In this document: piece after piece, positions 1-10,050 of the stretch
Layout: the number at the start of each line of letters is the position of its first letter
Position numbering within the stretch: the stretch's first letter is position 1
Assembly (NCBI GenBank): GCA_002077045.2
Contig: KZ111146.1
Coordinates: forward strand, 1,464,017-1,528,016
From: Rachicladosporium sp. CCFEE 5018
Lineage: Eukaryota > Ascomycota > Dothideomycetes > Cladosporiales > Cladosporiaceae
Direction of reading: 5' to 3'
DNA length: 64,000 nucleotides
The notes under the pieces: model-generated
Database searches by the model: none
The model's input: only the letters and a program-made list of their open reading frames with translations
Told to the model about the DNA's origin: nothing
Translations under genes and position numbers: made by a program

Positions 1-503
1 GCCGATCCACTCGATCCACCAGTCGCAGTAGCGAGCACAGTATCACTTCCTGTCGCTGTTGCGACGGACGCGCTTGTTGCGACCGCGTTGCCGCCATCAA
101 TAACCACAGTCGTTGAGCTGCCGACCGACACCTCAAAGCTCGACATCGACGCGTTGCTGCCGCGGACGATCCAGGTAGTCCCTGGAGGGAGACCAGCGGG
201 GACTGACGCGATCACAGGGACTTCGGTGAGCCCTGCAGGAATGGTTGCGACGGCCGGGTTACTGGATTGCGCGGTCTCGACTGAAGGCATGCCGGTCACG
301 ACGCCGAGGGAGTTGGTCTCGGTGAGGTAGCTTGTGAAGCCATTGGTGTACGGGGCTGTTGTTGATGATGTGGCCTGTGAGGGGTCAGCTGGACTGCGCG
401 CATGAGGTCGGAGTGCTGGTCTTACGGTTGCGTTCTCGCTCGCAGTAGTCTGCGCGTAGGCCGCAGCCACGAAGGGCGCGGCGAAGAGGATTGAGGCGCG
501 CAT
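1..503 (-). CDS. Secreted Ser/Thr-rich protein, 5' part only
   Basis: The gene runs off the left edge of the window, so only the N-terminal part is seen. The ATG at 503-501 opens a typical signal peptide (MRASILFAAPFVAAAYA) followed by a Ser/Thr/Ala/Val-rich chain. Exon 1 is 503-426 (26 codons). A 51-nt intron (425-375, GTAAGA...CACAG) joins in phase 0 to exon 2, 374 to the edge. About 150 residues are visible and there is no recognisable catalytic domain. This composition is typical of fungal cell-wall or GPI-anchored proteins, but the C terminus that would show an anchor signal is missing. The exact role is unknown. Signal peptide and intron are clear; the product class is inference. Confidence 0.7.
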   Translation of the reverse strand, partial: MRASILFAAPFVAAAYAQTTASENATVRPALRPHARSPADPSQATSSTTAPYTNGFTSYLTETNSLGVVTGMPSVETAQSSNPAVATIPAGLTEVPVIASVPAGLPPGTTWIVRGSNASMSSFEVSVGSSTTVVIDGGNAVATSASVATATGSDTVLATATGGSSGS

Positions 504-1689
504 CTTGATGGTGAGATTGATTCGCTCGTGAGACTTGTGGTAGACGCGACTTGAAGATATCTATACGCGTTGAAGATGACCTGAAACCGATGTCTTGCGT
601 GCTGTGGATATGAGATCGACAAAAAGAAGGGGAAGCACCTCGTAGTGCTATATGAACCCGTCGAGCTCAGACCTACTACTCATTTGACCCTTGCCAAAAC
701 GGCAAGCGCTAAACACAACGGTGGCGTAGCAACGCGAAGTGGGTTCGTGTTGCCGCTTTGCGGAGAAAGTGCATGGCGAAGTCGATGGAGCCTTGCGACG
801 TGTGCTATTTGAGTACTGCTTGTTGTCTTGTCGCGGGTCGACGAGCGAATGGAGAGCTGCAGTGTGGATTGGACGACGCGTCAGCGTGTGTGAGGGAGGT
901 TCGGGAGACGGGCGGCCACACGCGAGTATGGCGAGATGACATTGCGTTGCGCCATCGAGGATGATCTTGGGCGCTGTATCCAACCTCGGTCGCTGCAAGG
1001 ACACTTCCACACCATGTGACGGTGCCGGAGGTGTGCACGCGGAGATTCCTTGTCAAAGGCGGCAAATTCACTCTGGCTGCGTGAAACAGCAAGCTTCTTG
1101 TACAGCCGCGTTGCAACCGCGGCGTCAACACGCAGAAATAGACTTTCTACGTGGCGTCTGACCTGCATATCGATGTGGCCCTGTTCGGCTTGTTCGGATG
1201 TACCACGGTATTCTGGCGACCAACTAGGAATCCATGACTCGCCATCCTCCCTACGTACACGCTCGAACATAAGTCTCGCGACCAGGATCGACAGTGTTGC
1301 AATCTGACGATTAGCCACGAACGTATGCCGCAGAGACCTTGGCCAGTAGTCAGGACGTCGTCAAAGGTAGGTCCATTATCATCTCATAATTCGTCGTCTC
1401 GTCACAATGGTCTGGACGCAGGACACTATCTGGCCTATTAGGAGAGGTGTCCAGTCTCGCTCGCAACGTCCGGCGACGCGGCGAAGTTCTCGAAGACCAG
1501 AACACCCTACCAACGTGGTGAGCTCGATCGGTTTCTCTAGCTTGGAGGATTCAATCGGCTTCAAACCCGGTGCAGAAGATGACCCCGTCTCGATGGAGTG
1601 ATTGCGACGTCTCGACTCTGATGTCAGAGATCGTCACCTCTCGATGACCGCGACTGACGGACACCGCAGGACGCTCCTGTTCTGTCAAG
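504..1689. other. Intergenic region between divergent genes
   Basis: About 1.2 kb lies between the start of the secreted-protein gene and the start of the DHCR24-like gene. It must hold both promoters. Several overlapping short reading frames exist on both strands. The only one that looks protein-like is the minus-strand frame described at 881-1270. No repeat or RNA gene was recognised. Confidence 0.5.
881..1270 (-). CDS. Possible small hypothetical gene or exon
   Basis: This minus-strand frame is open from about 1348 down to a stop at 881-883. The first ATG is at 1270. The stretch before and after that ATG has a balanced, protein-like composition (for example WIPSWSPEYRG and VESLFLRVDAAVATRLYKKL), unlike the Arg/Ser-rich shadow frames around it. 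I do not recognise a family. It may be the 3' exon of a small gene whose first exon lies upstream, a decayed gene fragment, or chance. The second half, after about 1010, looks less convincing, so an intron or an earlier end is possible. Support is weak. Confidence 0.2.
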   Translation of the reverse strand: MFERVRREDGESWIPSWSPEYRGTSEQAEQGHIDMQVRRHVESLFLRVDAAVATRLYKKLAVSRSQSEFAAFDKESPRAHLRHRHMVWKCPCSDRGWIQRPRSSSMAQRNVISPYSRVAARLPNLPHTR

Positions 1690-3183
1690 ATGGAGCATCA
1701 CACCGAGCGAGTTGCCAGAGTACGAGGGCAAGTCCGCTACTTCCATGGCCGAGGCGAGCAGTACCGAATTTTCCATGGCTCTACGAGCACAACGCGACGG
1801 ACGAAGCTGTCTCATGATACTACAGTCGACACGAGTCAGCTGAAACACATGTCCATCGATGTTGAGAATCGACTCGCCAAGATCGAGCCGAACGTAAGCA
1901 TGGAGGCACTAGTGGCGGCCTGTCTGGCGGTGGGCTTGATGCCTCCAGTAGTCATGGAATTTCCAGCGATCACAGTAGGTGGTGGATTTGCTGGGACAGC
2001 AGGCGAGAGCAGCTCGTTCAGGCACGGGCTCTTCGACAAAACGATCACAGAAATAGAGATGATCCTTGCGAACGGTGAGGTAGTCCAAGCCTCGCACGAT
2101 ATCCGTGCCGATCTTTTCCATGCAGTAGCTGGCTCCTTCGGCACTCTCGGCGTAATCACACTCCTCGAAATGCCTCTCCTCGAAGCAAAGCCGTACGTCG
2201 AAGTGATCTACACTACGGTCACGAGCATGGAGGATGCTGTTACCACCATCGAAGACCTCACAGCCAACCCAAGCATAGACTACCTCGAAGGCATCATGTA
2301 CAGCCTCACCTCCGGTATCATCATCTCCGGTCGCCTCGTCTCAGCTCCCTCTCCTTCCGCCCAGATCCACCGCTTCACGCGCCCTAGCGACCCTTGGTTC
2401 TATCTCCACGCCAAATCCCGCCTACATCAACCCAAGCCGGTCCCTGACTACGTCCCGTTGAAAGACTACATCTTCCGCTACGACCGAGGCTCCTTCTGGG
2501 CCGGCACCTACGCCTTCTCCTACTTCCTCACACCCTTCAATGCCCTCACGCGCAAACTCCTAGATCCTCTCTTACACAACGATGTCATGTACCGTGCGCT
2601 GCACGCCTCCCGCTTGGCCGATGAGTACGTAGTCCAAGACATCGGGTTTCCCTACATCACAGCCACGGAATTTGTAGAGTACCTTGATGAAGCCTGTGGG
2701 TTCTACCCACTCTGGCTCTGTCCGCTAAAGATGCCCGACGATAACCTCTCTCTCCGGCCTTGTAACCCCACTGCTTTCGCAGAAGGAGCGAGGAGTAAAG
2801 GCATGATGCTCAACATCGGCCTCTGGGGTCCCGGACCCCGGGACTATGACACCTTCGTCCACTTGAACCGCGCTATCGAGCGGAAGACTACTGAGTTGGG
2901 CGGGCTGAAGTGTTTTTACGCGCAGGGCTTCTTCACGGAAGATGAGTTCTGGGGTATGTACGATCGGAGTTGGTATGAGGCTGTGAGGCGGAAGTACGGC
3001 GCTCAGGGGCTGAGGGGTGTTTGGGAGAAGCTCAACGCTGCTGTCATTGCTTGGAGGCCTCGGAGTGAGATGGGATGGCGGCAACGGGCGAGGAAGAGGG
3101 TCACGGGGCTGTGGCCGTTGAAGGGACTTTGGGGCGCGCTGGGCGTGCTGCTGGGGAGGGAGGGGCTGTTGAGAGGGAAGTAG
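1690..3183 (+). CDS. FAD-linked oxidoreductase, DHCR24 (delta24-sterol reductase)-like
   Basis: An intronless gene of 497 codons. It resembles the FAD-binding PCMH-type family of delta(24)-sterol reductase (DHCR24/DIMINUTO), which reduces side-chain double bonds of sterols. The N-terminal FAD domain (about residues 20-180) contains HGSTSTTR near residue 29 and the family hallmark FPAITVGGGFAGTAGESSSF near residue 91, followed by GSFGTLGVIT. The chosen ATG gives the usual short lead (MEHHTERVARVRGQ) before the FAD domain. Unlike animal DHCR24 there is no N-terminal membrane anchor. A moderately hydrophobic, basic C-terminal tail (near LWGALGVLLG) might associate with membrane. In ascomycetes such genes occur outside the core ergosterol pathway, so the true substrate is uncertain. 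It lies head-to-head with the 5' gene and tail-to-tail with inositol-3-phosphate synthase. Confidence 0.85.
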   Translation: MEHHTERVARVRGQVRYFHGRGEQYRIFHGSTSTTRRTKLSHDTTVDTSQLKHMSIDVENRLAKIEPNVSMEALVAACLAVGLMPPVVMEFPAITVGGGFAGTAGESSSFRHGLFDKTITEIEMILANGEVVQASHDIRADLFHAVAGSFGTLGVITLLEMPLLEAKPYVEVIYTTVTSMEDAVTTIEDLTANPSIDYLEGIMYSLTSGIIISGRLVSAPSPSAQIHRFTRPSDPWFYLHAKSRLHQPKPVPDYVPLKDYIFRYDRGSFWAGTYAFSYFLTPFNALTRKLLDPLLHNDVMYRALHASRLADEYVVQDIGFPYITATEFVEYLDEACGFYPLWLCPLKMPDDNLSLRPCNPTAFAEGARSKGMMLNIGLWGPGPRDYDTFVHLNRAIERKTTELGGLKCFYAQGFFTEDEFWGMYDRSWYEAVRRKYGAQGLRGVWEKLNAAVIAWRPRSEMGWRQRARKRVTGLWPLKGLWGALGVLLGREGLLRGK

Positions 3184-3351
3184 CGAGCAGAGGCGACGAC
3201 ATGGTCACGAATATAGAACTAGGGTGACATGATATTGACATGTGGGCAAAGTAACTGCATTGCCGTCTATACCCGCCGATCAGTCTATGTTCCAAACGAA
3301 TGTAACATCCTCTCCCTTTTCTCTCAACAACCTTTCGCCAGCCTGCTCGAT

Positions 3352-4989
3352 CTAGAACAATTTATACTCCAACCCCATATCCCCCTCGGCTTCCAACCCC
3401 ACACAGGCTCTGAGAACATTGACCATACATCCCCTCTGCCTCGCCAAACTATTGATCACCGGCGTCCCCTCAGGCACCACAGGCGCCTTGAGCATATAGC
3501 TCAGCACGCTGAGCACGCTATGGAAACCTTTCCACTCGCCCTTCCCACCCGCACTCTCCTGCTCCTTACTCCCAGCGCGCCAGGTAATACGCGTCATCAG
3601 CTCCGCCACGAGGATCAAGTCGATGATCAAGGGCGCAGCGAGCAGCGAGTCCTCGCAAACATTGGAGATGAAGATAGTCTGGTGCCCGCCGAGGAAGATC
3701 TCAGCGTAGTACTCGTCCATGGCGCGCTTGTTATCGCCGACAGCGGGCATGTACTTGATCACCACGGTGTGATCTGGCTTCTCGCCGGGCTTGTACAGTA
3801 CGGTGTTGGCCTCGACCATGTCGTCAACGACATTAGACTTGCTGATCTCCTTGCTGCGGAACTGTGCTTGGGACGACAAGTTCTTGCCGTCGTTGTTGCC
3901 AAGGTGGTTGTAAGATGCGATGGAGGTCAGCTTGATCCCGGCATTGATCAAGAAGTCGACCAGAGCGGACTTCATCTTCGTCTGCCCGGACTTGAAGTCA
4001 TCGCCGCCGAGGAAGGAGTTCTTCTCGGAGGCCAGGGCGAGGCAGCCCGGCACGAAGGTGTTTTGTGGCGAGCCGTTGATGAAGGGCACGTTCTCGAGGA
4101 TTGAAGCGACAGCAAAGACGGTGGAGGGCGCGATCTCGGCGTGTCCGGACTCGATGGAGGCGAGCAGGTTGGCGGAGGTGTCATTTACGCCTGGCAGGAC
4201 GTCGGCGTAACGCTCAGTGTTGGCAGTCCAGAGCACGATCACCTTGTCGAGGGAGTGCGTGGCCTTGAAGTCCCGAATATCTTTGCGGATGTGCTCGACG
4301 TGCTCGGAGCTGGCCTTGGAGCCGGGAACGAGGTTATCGGCGCGGGACTCTTGATTGGCGGCGATGAAGTCGGGGTAGTAAATACTTGGCAAGGGCTTGA
4401 TGGATGCAAGCTCCTTACGAACGAGCTGCTTCAACGTCGGCTCGAGGACCTTGGCACGATCAGTAGCAGCGGCCAAGTCGAGGCTGCTGATGTCCCAGCC
4501 TCCGATGACAAGGTCATTGGGATGGGCCATGGGGAGCATGTCGTGAAGCGGGATGTTGATCTCCTTGTGAGTCTTCGCATCAGTGCCGAGCTTGACAGTC
4601 GAGCCCATGATGACTGAACCGTAGTAGTTGGCAGCACGAGGACCCTCACGAGTCTCCCATGTCAAGTTGCGGCGGTTGGCGAGGATGCCAGCAGTGATGG
4701 TGGTACCATTGTTGCCGCCGAGACCGACGAGCATGACACCGACTTTGCCGACATTGCGCTCAGTCTTGAAATCGTAGAGTGTCTCCTTGGGAGTGGCGAC
4801 ATACTTGCCATCGGTGATGTTGACCTCAGTAGTGCGGTAGGTGTATTTGCTGATGATGTCCTTGTCGGTGTAGGTGACATTTGGCGACTGCACGGTGAAG
4901 AGTTCAGACTTCGGGGACTTCACGGCAGTGTCTTGGTGGATGGTAATATCTTCGGCTGGGCCGGTGATATCGGTGGCGTGTGGTGCCAT
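3352..4989 (-). CDS. INO1: Inositol-3-phosphate synthase
   Basis: A single-exon gene of 545 residues, slightly longer than the usual 510-535. The enzyme converts glucose 6-phosphate to myo-inositol 3-phosphate with NAD+ as an internal redox cofactor, the first step of inositol and phosphatidylinositol synthesis in the cytosol. The NAD-binding loop VGLGGNNGTT is at residues 88-97. Other family blocks are present: NTERYADVLPGVNDT, PQNTFVPG, FLGGDDFKSGQTK, SYNHLGNNDGKNLS and SKSNVVDDMV. The start is the only reasonable ATG; its N terminus (MAPHATD) precedes the conserved FTVQSPNVTYT block. In yeast this gene responds to inositol through UAS-INO boxes; I did not find a convincing copy of that box upstream. 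Confidence 0.97.
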   Translation of the reverse strand: MAPHATDITGPAEDITIHQDTAVKSPKSELFTVQSPNVTYTDKDIISKYTYRTTEVNITDGKYVATPKETLYDFKTERNVGKVGVMLVGLGGNNGTTITAGILANRRNLTWETREGPRAANYYGSVIMGSTVKLGTDAKTHKEINIPLHDMLPMAHPNDLVIGGWDISSLDLAAATDRAKVLEPTLKQLVRKELASIKPLPSIYYPDFIAANQESRADNLVPGSKASSEHVEHIRKDIRDFKATHSLDKVIVLWTANTERYADVLPGVNDTSANLLASIESGHAEIAPSTVFAVASILENVPFINGSPQNTFVPGCLALASEKNSFLGGDDFKSGQTKMKSALVDFLINAGIKLTSIASYNHLGNNDGKNLSSQAQFRSKEISKSNVVDDMVEANTVLYKPGEKPDHTVVIKYMPAVGDNKRAMDEYYAEIFLGGHQTIFISNVCEDSLLAAPLIIDLILVAELMTRITWRAGSKEQESAGGKGEWKGFHSVLSVLSYMLKAPVVPEGTPVINSLARQRGCMVNVLRACVGLEAEGDMGLEYKLF

Positions 4990-5942
4990 GTTGAGAGTTG
5001 AGCTTGCAGTGTTGATGGTGCTTATTTGGCTTTACTGGAACCCGACCCTGAGCCTGCGGAAGAGCAGCGGCGGCCGGCAAAAGGGTGGTGGACACTGTGT
5101 TATGCGTTAGCATATCCTTGACACGATTTTGTCGCTTCGTCTATTTCCATTGCCATCATGCATAGCGCCGTCAGGCAGCCCACGGAGTGAAAGACTTACG
5201 AGTTCAGCAAATTAGAAAACGTGTTGGCGACGGGCTCCTACGAGACCCAGTGTTCCTGCTTATTGAGTCAAGAGATTTTCAAGATTTGCAGTGTCCTTCG
5301 TTGTTTAGAGAAGAGAAAAGAGTAAGAAGACGAGAAAGAAACAGCAGCCTACATATCTCCTCTCAACCATCGTGCCATCCCACCCAAGCGCGCACACTAA
5401 GCGCACTAGCAATATAATGCGCTGTCACCTTATCGGCTCGCAGCGGCAGCTCAGCTCGCGGCGACATGTTGAGCGCAAATTGCGAGAGGCTACGGTGGAA
5501 GGTATCGCCTTGTGAGCTTGCTGAAGTCCGAGACGGAGGCAGTTTGTATGGAGTGGTGCTGGATGAACTGCAGAGCTAGGCGATATGTTGATCCGGTTCC
5601 GGGAGATGGAGGGGCGTGGGTTGAGAGAGCTGGTGGGGGTGAGGTGGGTAATGGGCATGGGACGGGTAAATGCGAGAAATGCGTGCTCATGCCGTAGTGG
5701 TAGATTGTGTAGAGTGTAGAGCATGGCCTTCGTGATAGACGATATGAAAGGAGGTATCTATGCAATGCTATGCTCGCCCAAGGGTTCCGCCCGTCATCTC
5801 TCAAAAGCAATGCTGATCATTAAGCTCGTCCCATTCGTTATGACCGTTTCTCTCTCAGGTCGCCCCCCCATCACTGCTTCCCAGGTCGCGTCCCAAACCT
5901 CACCCCTCGCAAATACTCATACCAGGAATCACGACGAGGCAG
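4990..5942. other. Intergenic region upstream of INO1
   Basis: About 950 bp between the INO1 start and the 3' end of the Arg/Ser-rich gene, which also runs on the minus strand. It should hold the INO1 promoter and the neighbour's 3' end. Short frames occur on both strands but none looks like a protein. No repeat or RNA gene is seen. Confidence 0.5.
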
Positions 5943-7959
5943 CTAGCCCCGACCGCCATCTCTAGGAGCATAGGGATTGCCACTCTGGTCCACCCGAGGA
6001 GCCTGCCGCTGGAACTGAGGCATCTGCGGCATACCGCCGCCGCCTCCGCCGCCTTGCATGCCCTGGATCATCATGGCGGTTTGTGGGTTCTGGGCCATCA
6101 GCTGCATCATACGCTCCTGCCGCTCATCCTCTTGCTGCTTCTTCATCTTTTCATTTCTCTTCATGCGCGCGCGTTTGCGGGCTTCCATGGCGTGGACTTC
6201 GCCCCTGTGGTCATGAAAGTCAGTAAAAGCACAATGACCCGCAGCTCAAGAGAGCATACCTCTGCTCATTCATCTCCTTCCACTCCGAGAACGCGCCCTT
6301 TATACCCAACGCTGCAATGCCCACAGCAGCCGCGTCCTGCACCCAAGCCTTAGTCTGCTTCTTCCTCGCCTCTTCACGCGTCATCTCGCCCTCTGCAACA
6401 AGTTTATGCCTCTTCTCATGTGCTTCCATTGATGAATAGAGCCCATGTGCCGCATGGACCGTAGCAATTGTAGCCAACCCCGCAGTCAATATTTCCTTCC
6501 CACGCATGCGCTTCCGCTTGTTCTCTAAATCAGTGGTACTACTACTGTCAGATTGATGCTCTTCGTCACCGCCATTTTTAGTGCTGCCATTATTGCCTCT
6601 CTTAGCCAACGCCCCCGCGCCTGCACCCGCCGCGCCTCCTGCAGCGAGCGCCCTGCTGTTGTTGTAGTTGGAGTTAGTATCGCGTGTATCGCGAGTCGCG
6701 AGACCGCGATCGTTGCCGCCTTGGCTCCGGCGAGTACTCCCGGTATCTGATCTAGGTGAGCGACGTCCATCTCGGCGGCGATTGCGGGAGGGCACGTACG
6801 AGTCTGCGGATGATGATGAAGGTGAGCGCCTCTTGCGAGATTTGGAGCGGACCCTGTCGTAGACAGCCTTGCCTGCTGCGGCCAGTGCGCCTCCAGCAAC
6901 AAGTCCTTTGAGTCCGCCTCCGCCTCCGCTTGGGCTCTCTCCACGACCACGGGATTGCGAGCGTCCACGGAACCTGTCGATGATACTCCTGCTGCGGGAG
7001 CGTCCAGTGCGGCCAGACATGATCGTTCCATCCGGTGAGATCCCACGGGTACGAGACTTCGAGCGAGCGCCGTTCGCGAGGCGGCTTGCGGCGAGACCAC
7101 CAACGACACCTTCGAGGACGTGGCGCTTTTTCTTCTCGTCTGGGTCACGATCCACGAGCTTGTTAATGCCACCAGCGCCAATTGCAGCAGTCGCAATGCG
7201 ACGGCCCTTGTCGCCAGTCCATGGTCCAGGCTCTTTGCGGGACCGGAATGCCTCAACAGCACCAGCAATGAGCGCAGCCTGTGCAGCCTGCGCCCACTGG
7301 CGCTCGTTGTTGCCTTTCTTGTCGCCACGAGAGCGGCTCCGGGAGCGAGAGTCCGAGTCGTAGCCGCGGCCACGAGACTTGCCACGGCGAGTAGACTTTG
7401 AGCGGCCGGAGCGATCACTACGAGAGTGATCGCGGCTCTTGTCTTTGTTGCCAGTGACCGCACCGACAAGACCACCCAGACCCAGACCACCAAGCAAGTC
7501 CTCCACGCCAGACTTGCGACGGTCTTTGCGTGGCGGAGAGCGAGAGTGTTCCGAGTCGTAGTAATCTCTGTCGTCCCGCCGGTGTCTGTGAGCCTTCTCC
7601 TTGCGGCGTCCAGCAGCGTATCCGGCAGCACCTCCAGCGGCGGCAGGCGCAGCATAATCAGTGTACCTGTCATCATCGTAATCATCGTAGTCCCTGCGCC
7701 CTACGCTACGGGTGCGACGTGGAGCCTGGGAGTACTCATCGTAGGAGCGACGGGCATCGCGACCTGGCGGGGGGAAGTCGCGGGGAATGTCCTCGACGCT
7801 GTCATCGCGGCCGCGGAAGACGAGGTCTCGAGGACCGGGTCCCTTGCCGCGCTCGATGTAGGTCTCCTCACGCACGAACTCGGGTTCGTCGCGTTCGCGT
7901 GGGCGTACACGGGAGGTGCGGTAGCGGCGGGGCTCGTCGTAGTCGTCGTAGGCAGACAT
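5943..7959 (-). CDS. Arg/Ser/Gly-rich low-complexity protein (DUF3824-like?)
   Basis: Two exons: 7959-6260 and 6204-5943, separated by a 55-nt intron (6259-6205). The splice joins NEQR to GEVHAMEARKRARMKR in one frame, giving about 653 residues. The N-terminal half is rich in Arg, Ser, Asp and Tyr with RS-type runs (for example SRSRSRSRG). Hydrophobic Gly/Ala blocks punctuate it (LLGGLGLGGLVGAVTG, GLVAGGALAAAG, AAGGAAGAGAGALA). A more structured C-terminal part (KEILTAGLATIATVHAAHGL; VQDAAAVGIAALGIKGAFSEW) is followed by a basic helix and a Gly/Met/Gln-rich end. It resembles fungal proteins often labelled DUF3824, but I cannot confirm that. Function unknown. The Gly/Ala blocks may be membrane-associating glycine zippers. 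Confidence 0.8.
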
Positions 7960-8735
7960 GATCGGTCAAAGCCGCTGTGGTGATGGAGTGATGTAGTGGG
8001 ATGAATTGGCGTGTCGAGAATGAGAGCGAGGATGAGTGATGTAGTCGGATATGTGTTTGTGAGGCTGGCGTTTGTCGTAGAAAAGGTTCCGGGTCCGGGC
8101 CCCACTGAGGCAGTGAGAGTGAGAGTGACCGGGGCAAGGCTGCGAGGCTGTGACGGCGGGCTTGGCGGGGCGATTGAACTGCTTGGTGGTGTGACGGCGC
8201 CGATCAGGGCGTCAAAGAACCGGTGAGGTTCCTATGCAGTGTCTTGTAGCTGTCTTAGGAGCGCGTGGGTTGTATGCGCAGCCTTGTGTCTGCAGCTGCT
8301 GCAGTTGAGTGAAGTTGTTTCTGTCGCAAAGTCAAGTCAGGAGGAAACGGCGTGGCAGGGCGAGGCGGCGGATGTCCCCGGCGGGGCCTTCCGATGACGT
8401 ACGCCTCTTGCATCTCAGGTATCACCTTCATGCAGGCTATGCGAATGTCGCTGCTGCCCAACCACACTATCGTGACTATGTACTGCTCACGACAGCCGTC
8501 TTGCCAGAACGTTACCAGCGAGCATGGCTGTGAGACAATGTCTTATCCGTGCCGCACAGAAGACAAGCTTTCAACCGTTGATCGACCGCAACTCAATGCC
8601 ACGCAGGAGCCGCTGCCGAATGATCCGCAATGCTTGTATCAAGTAAGGTAACCACTTCGTCCGTACAAGCCGGGTATATCAGCACCTATAAATGGGATAA
8701 TTCATGCTTCCATCGATGGTCAGTCGAATCTGATC
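7960..8735. other. Divergent promoter region
   Basis: About 775 bp between the Arg/Ser-rich gene (minus) and the kynurenine formamidase gene (plus). A TATA box is visible on the plus side at 8687. The rest holds only short shadow frames. Confidence 0.5.
8687..8692 (+). promoter_or_regulatory. TATA box of the kynurenine formamidase gene
   Basis: The hexamer TATAAA lies 44 nt upstream of the ATG at 8736. That is a tight but workable spacing for a short fungal leader. Confidence 0.5.
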
Positions 8736-9619
8736 ATGTCCTTCACCTCATCCACCGTTCCCTACTCCACCATCTCTACCCTAAACACCTTGGCCCTCCA
8801 TCTCCCCACGACCCCTCCCAAACCAGCACAAGGCATCTGGCTCATCTGCATCCACGGAGGTGCTTGGTGCGATCCCCTCATAACATCCACATGCTTCGAT
8901 GCGACTCTCAAGCATCTCCTCTTCTCTTCTTCCGCTTCACGAATCTCCGGCATAGCATCCCTAAACTACCGTCTCTCCCCCTACCCATCCCACCCCACTG
9001 ACCCCTCATCGCCACACGACCCAGCCCGGAACGCCAAGCACCCAGACCACATCACCGACATCTTAACAGCCATCTTGTTCCTCCAGGACAAGTACAAGTT
9101 CGGTGACCGCTACATCCTGATCGGTCACTCCTGCGGCGCCACCTTAGCGTTCCAAGTAGCGAAGAAACGATACTGGGGCAAACAGTATGAATCGACCGAA
9201 GCCCTGGAGCTCAACGTCGAGCCACCCTTAGCCATCATAGGTGTCGAAGGAATCTACGACCTCTCCACTTTCGTCGAGGAATACGCTGACGAGCCTTTCT
9301 ATCGAGGCTTCGTCGAGCACGCTTTCGGACGAGACGAAGCGGTGTGGAAGGAAGCGAGCGTAGTTGATGTCGATTGGGAGGACTGCTGGACGGAAGGGAG
9401 GGAAGCCGTGATCGTGCATTCGGACGCCGACAAGCTTGTCAGTCTGAAGCAGCCGGAGAGGATGTGGAAGGCGCTTGGGGACAGGGGTGGAAGGACGATG
9501 AGGGTGCAGAGCGATGCAAGAGGTTCGTGAAGTTGAAGGGGCTGGATCATGATGAGGTGTGGGAGGATGGGAAGGCGCTGGCCGAGGTTATTGGGGAGGT
9601 GATTGGGAGGCTGACCTGA
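8736..9619 (+). pseudogene. BNA7: Kynurenine formamidase (arylformamidase), frame broken
   Basis: An alpha/beta-hydrolase fold protein that would hydrolyse N-formylkynurenine to kynurenine in tryptophan breakdown and de novo NAD synthesis. The family signature HGGAW is at residues 40-44 and the nucleophile elbow GHSCG at 130-134 (Ser132). The acid is probably in HSDADKLV. This frame stops at 9528-9530 just after GRTMRVQSD. The expected C terminus, with the catalytic His in KLKGLDHDEVW, continues in another frame and ends at 9617-9619. Joining the frames needs one extra base (or loss of two) between about 9490 and 9530. Possible GT-AG pairs there are only 17 or 23 nt long, too short to splice. 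A 47-nt alternative would delete the conserved VSLKQPERMW segment. Either a real lesion or a sequence error. Confidence 0.75.
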
Positions 9620-10050
9620 GCTATCCTGTGGGAGCGAGGCGTAAAGGCGCTGCTCTCAAACAACCTAACCCTGCATTAAGAAACTCACCCGCACCTTTGC
9701 CATGACCCGCTCCGGAGATGTCCGCGTTTATGGTCAATTGGCTTCGATTGTTGCAAGCAATTTCAGTCCGCTCCAGTCCACTTTCGAGAGTTGAGCGCCT
9801 GCTCGTCTGAATCGGGCGCGCTGATTCGTGATCTCACCCAGAGAGTTGCCGACGGGGACATGACTCACCACTCCTTCATGCCGCGCAACTTTGGTCTGTC
9901 AAGGCACTTTCACTTAGTTCCTGACTCGGTACAAGCCCCTGACCCTTCCAATTTCGATGAAGTCGGCGGTGACTGGGACAATGCTGTATGCAACCCATTT
10001 TGATTACCATCTATCTACACACCCCCCAAACTTCATTGCAAAGCCCAGAC
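9620..10050. other. Convergent intergenic region
   Basis: About 430 bp between two convergent genes. It should carry their 3' ends. No coding, repeat or RNA signal was seen. Confidence 0.5.

Noticed and set aside
3229..4104. 291-codon plus-strand frame antisense to INO1
   Set aside because: It is the mirror of a highly conserved coding gene with strong third-position bias; composition is Leu/Val/His-rich shadow and no domain is visible.
6525..7685. 386-codon minus-strand frame inside the Arg/Ser-rich gene
   Set aside because: Overlaps the real frame in another phase; repetitive Arg/Ser codons create long open shadows.
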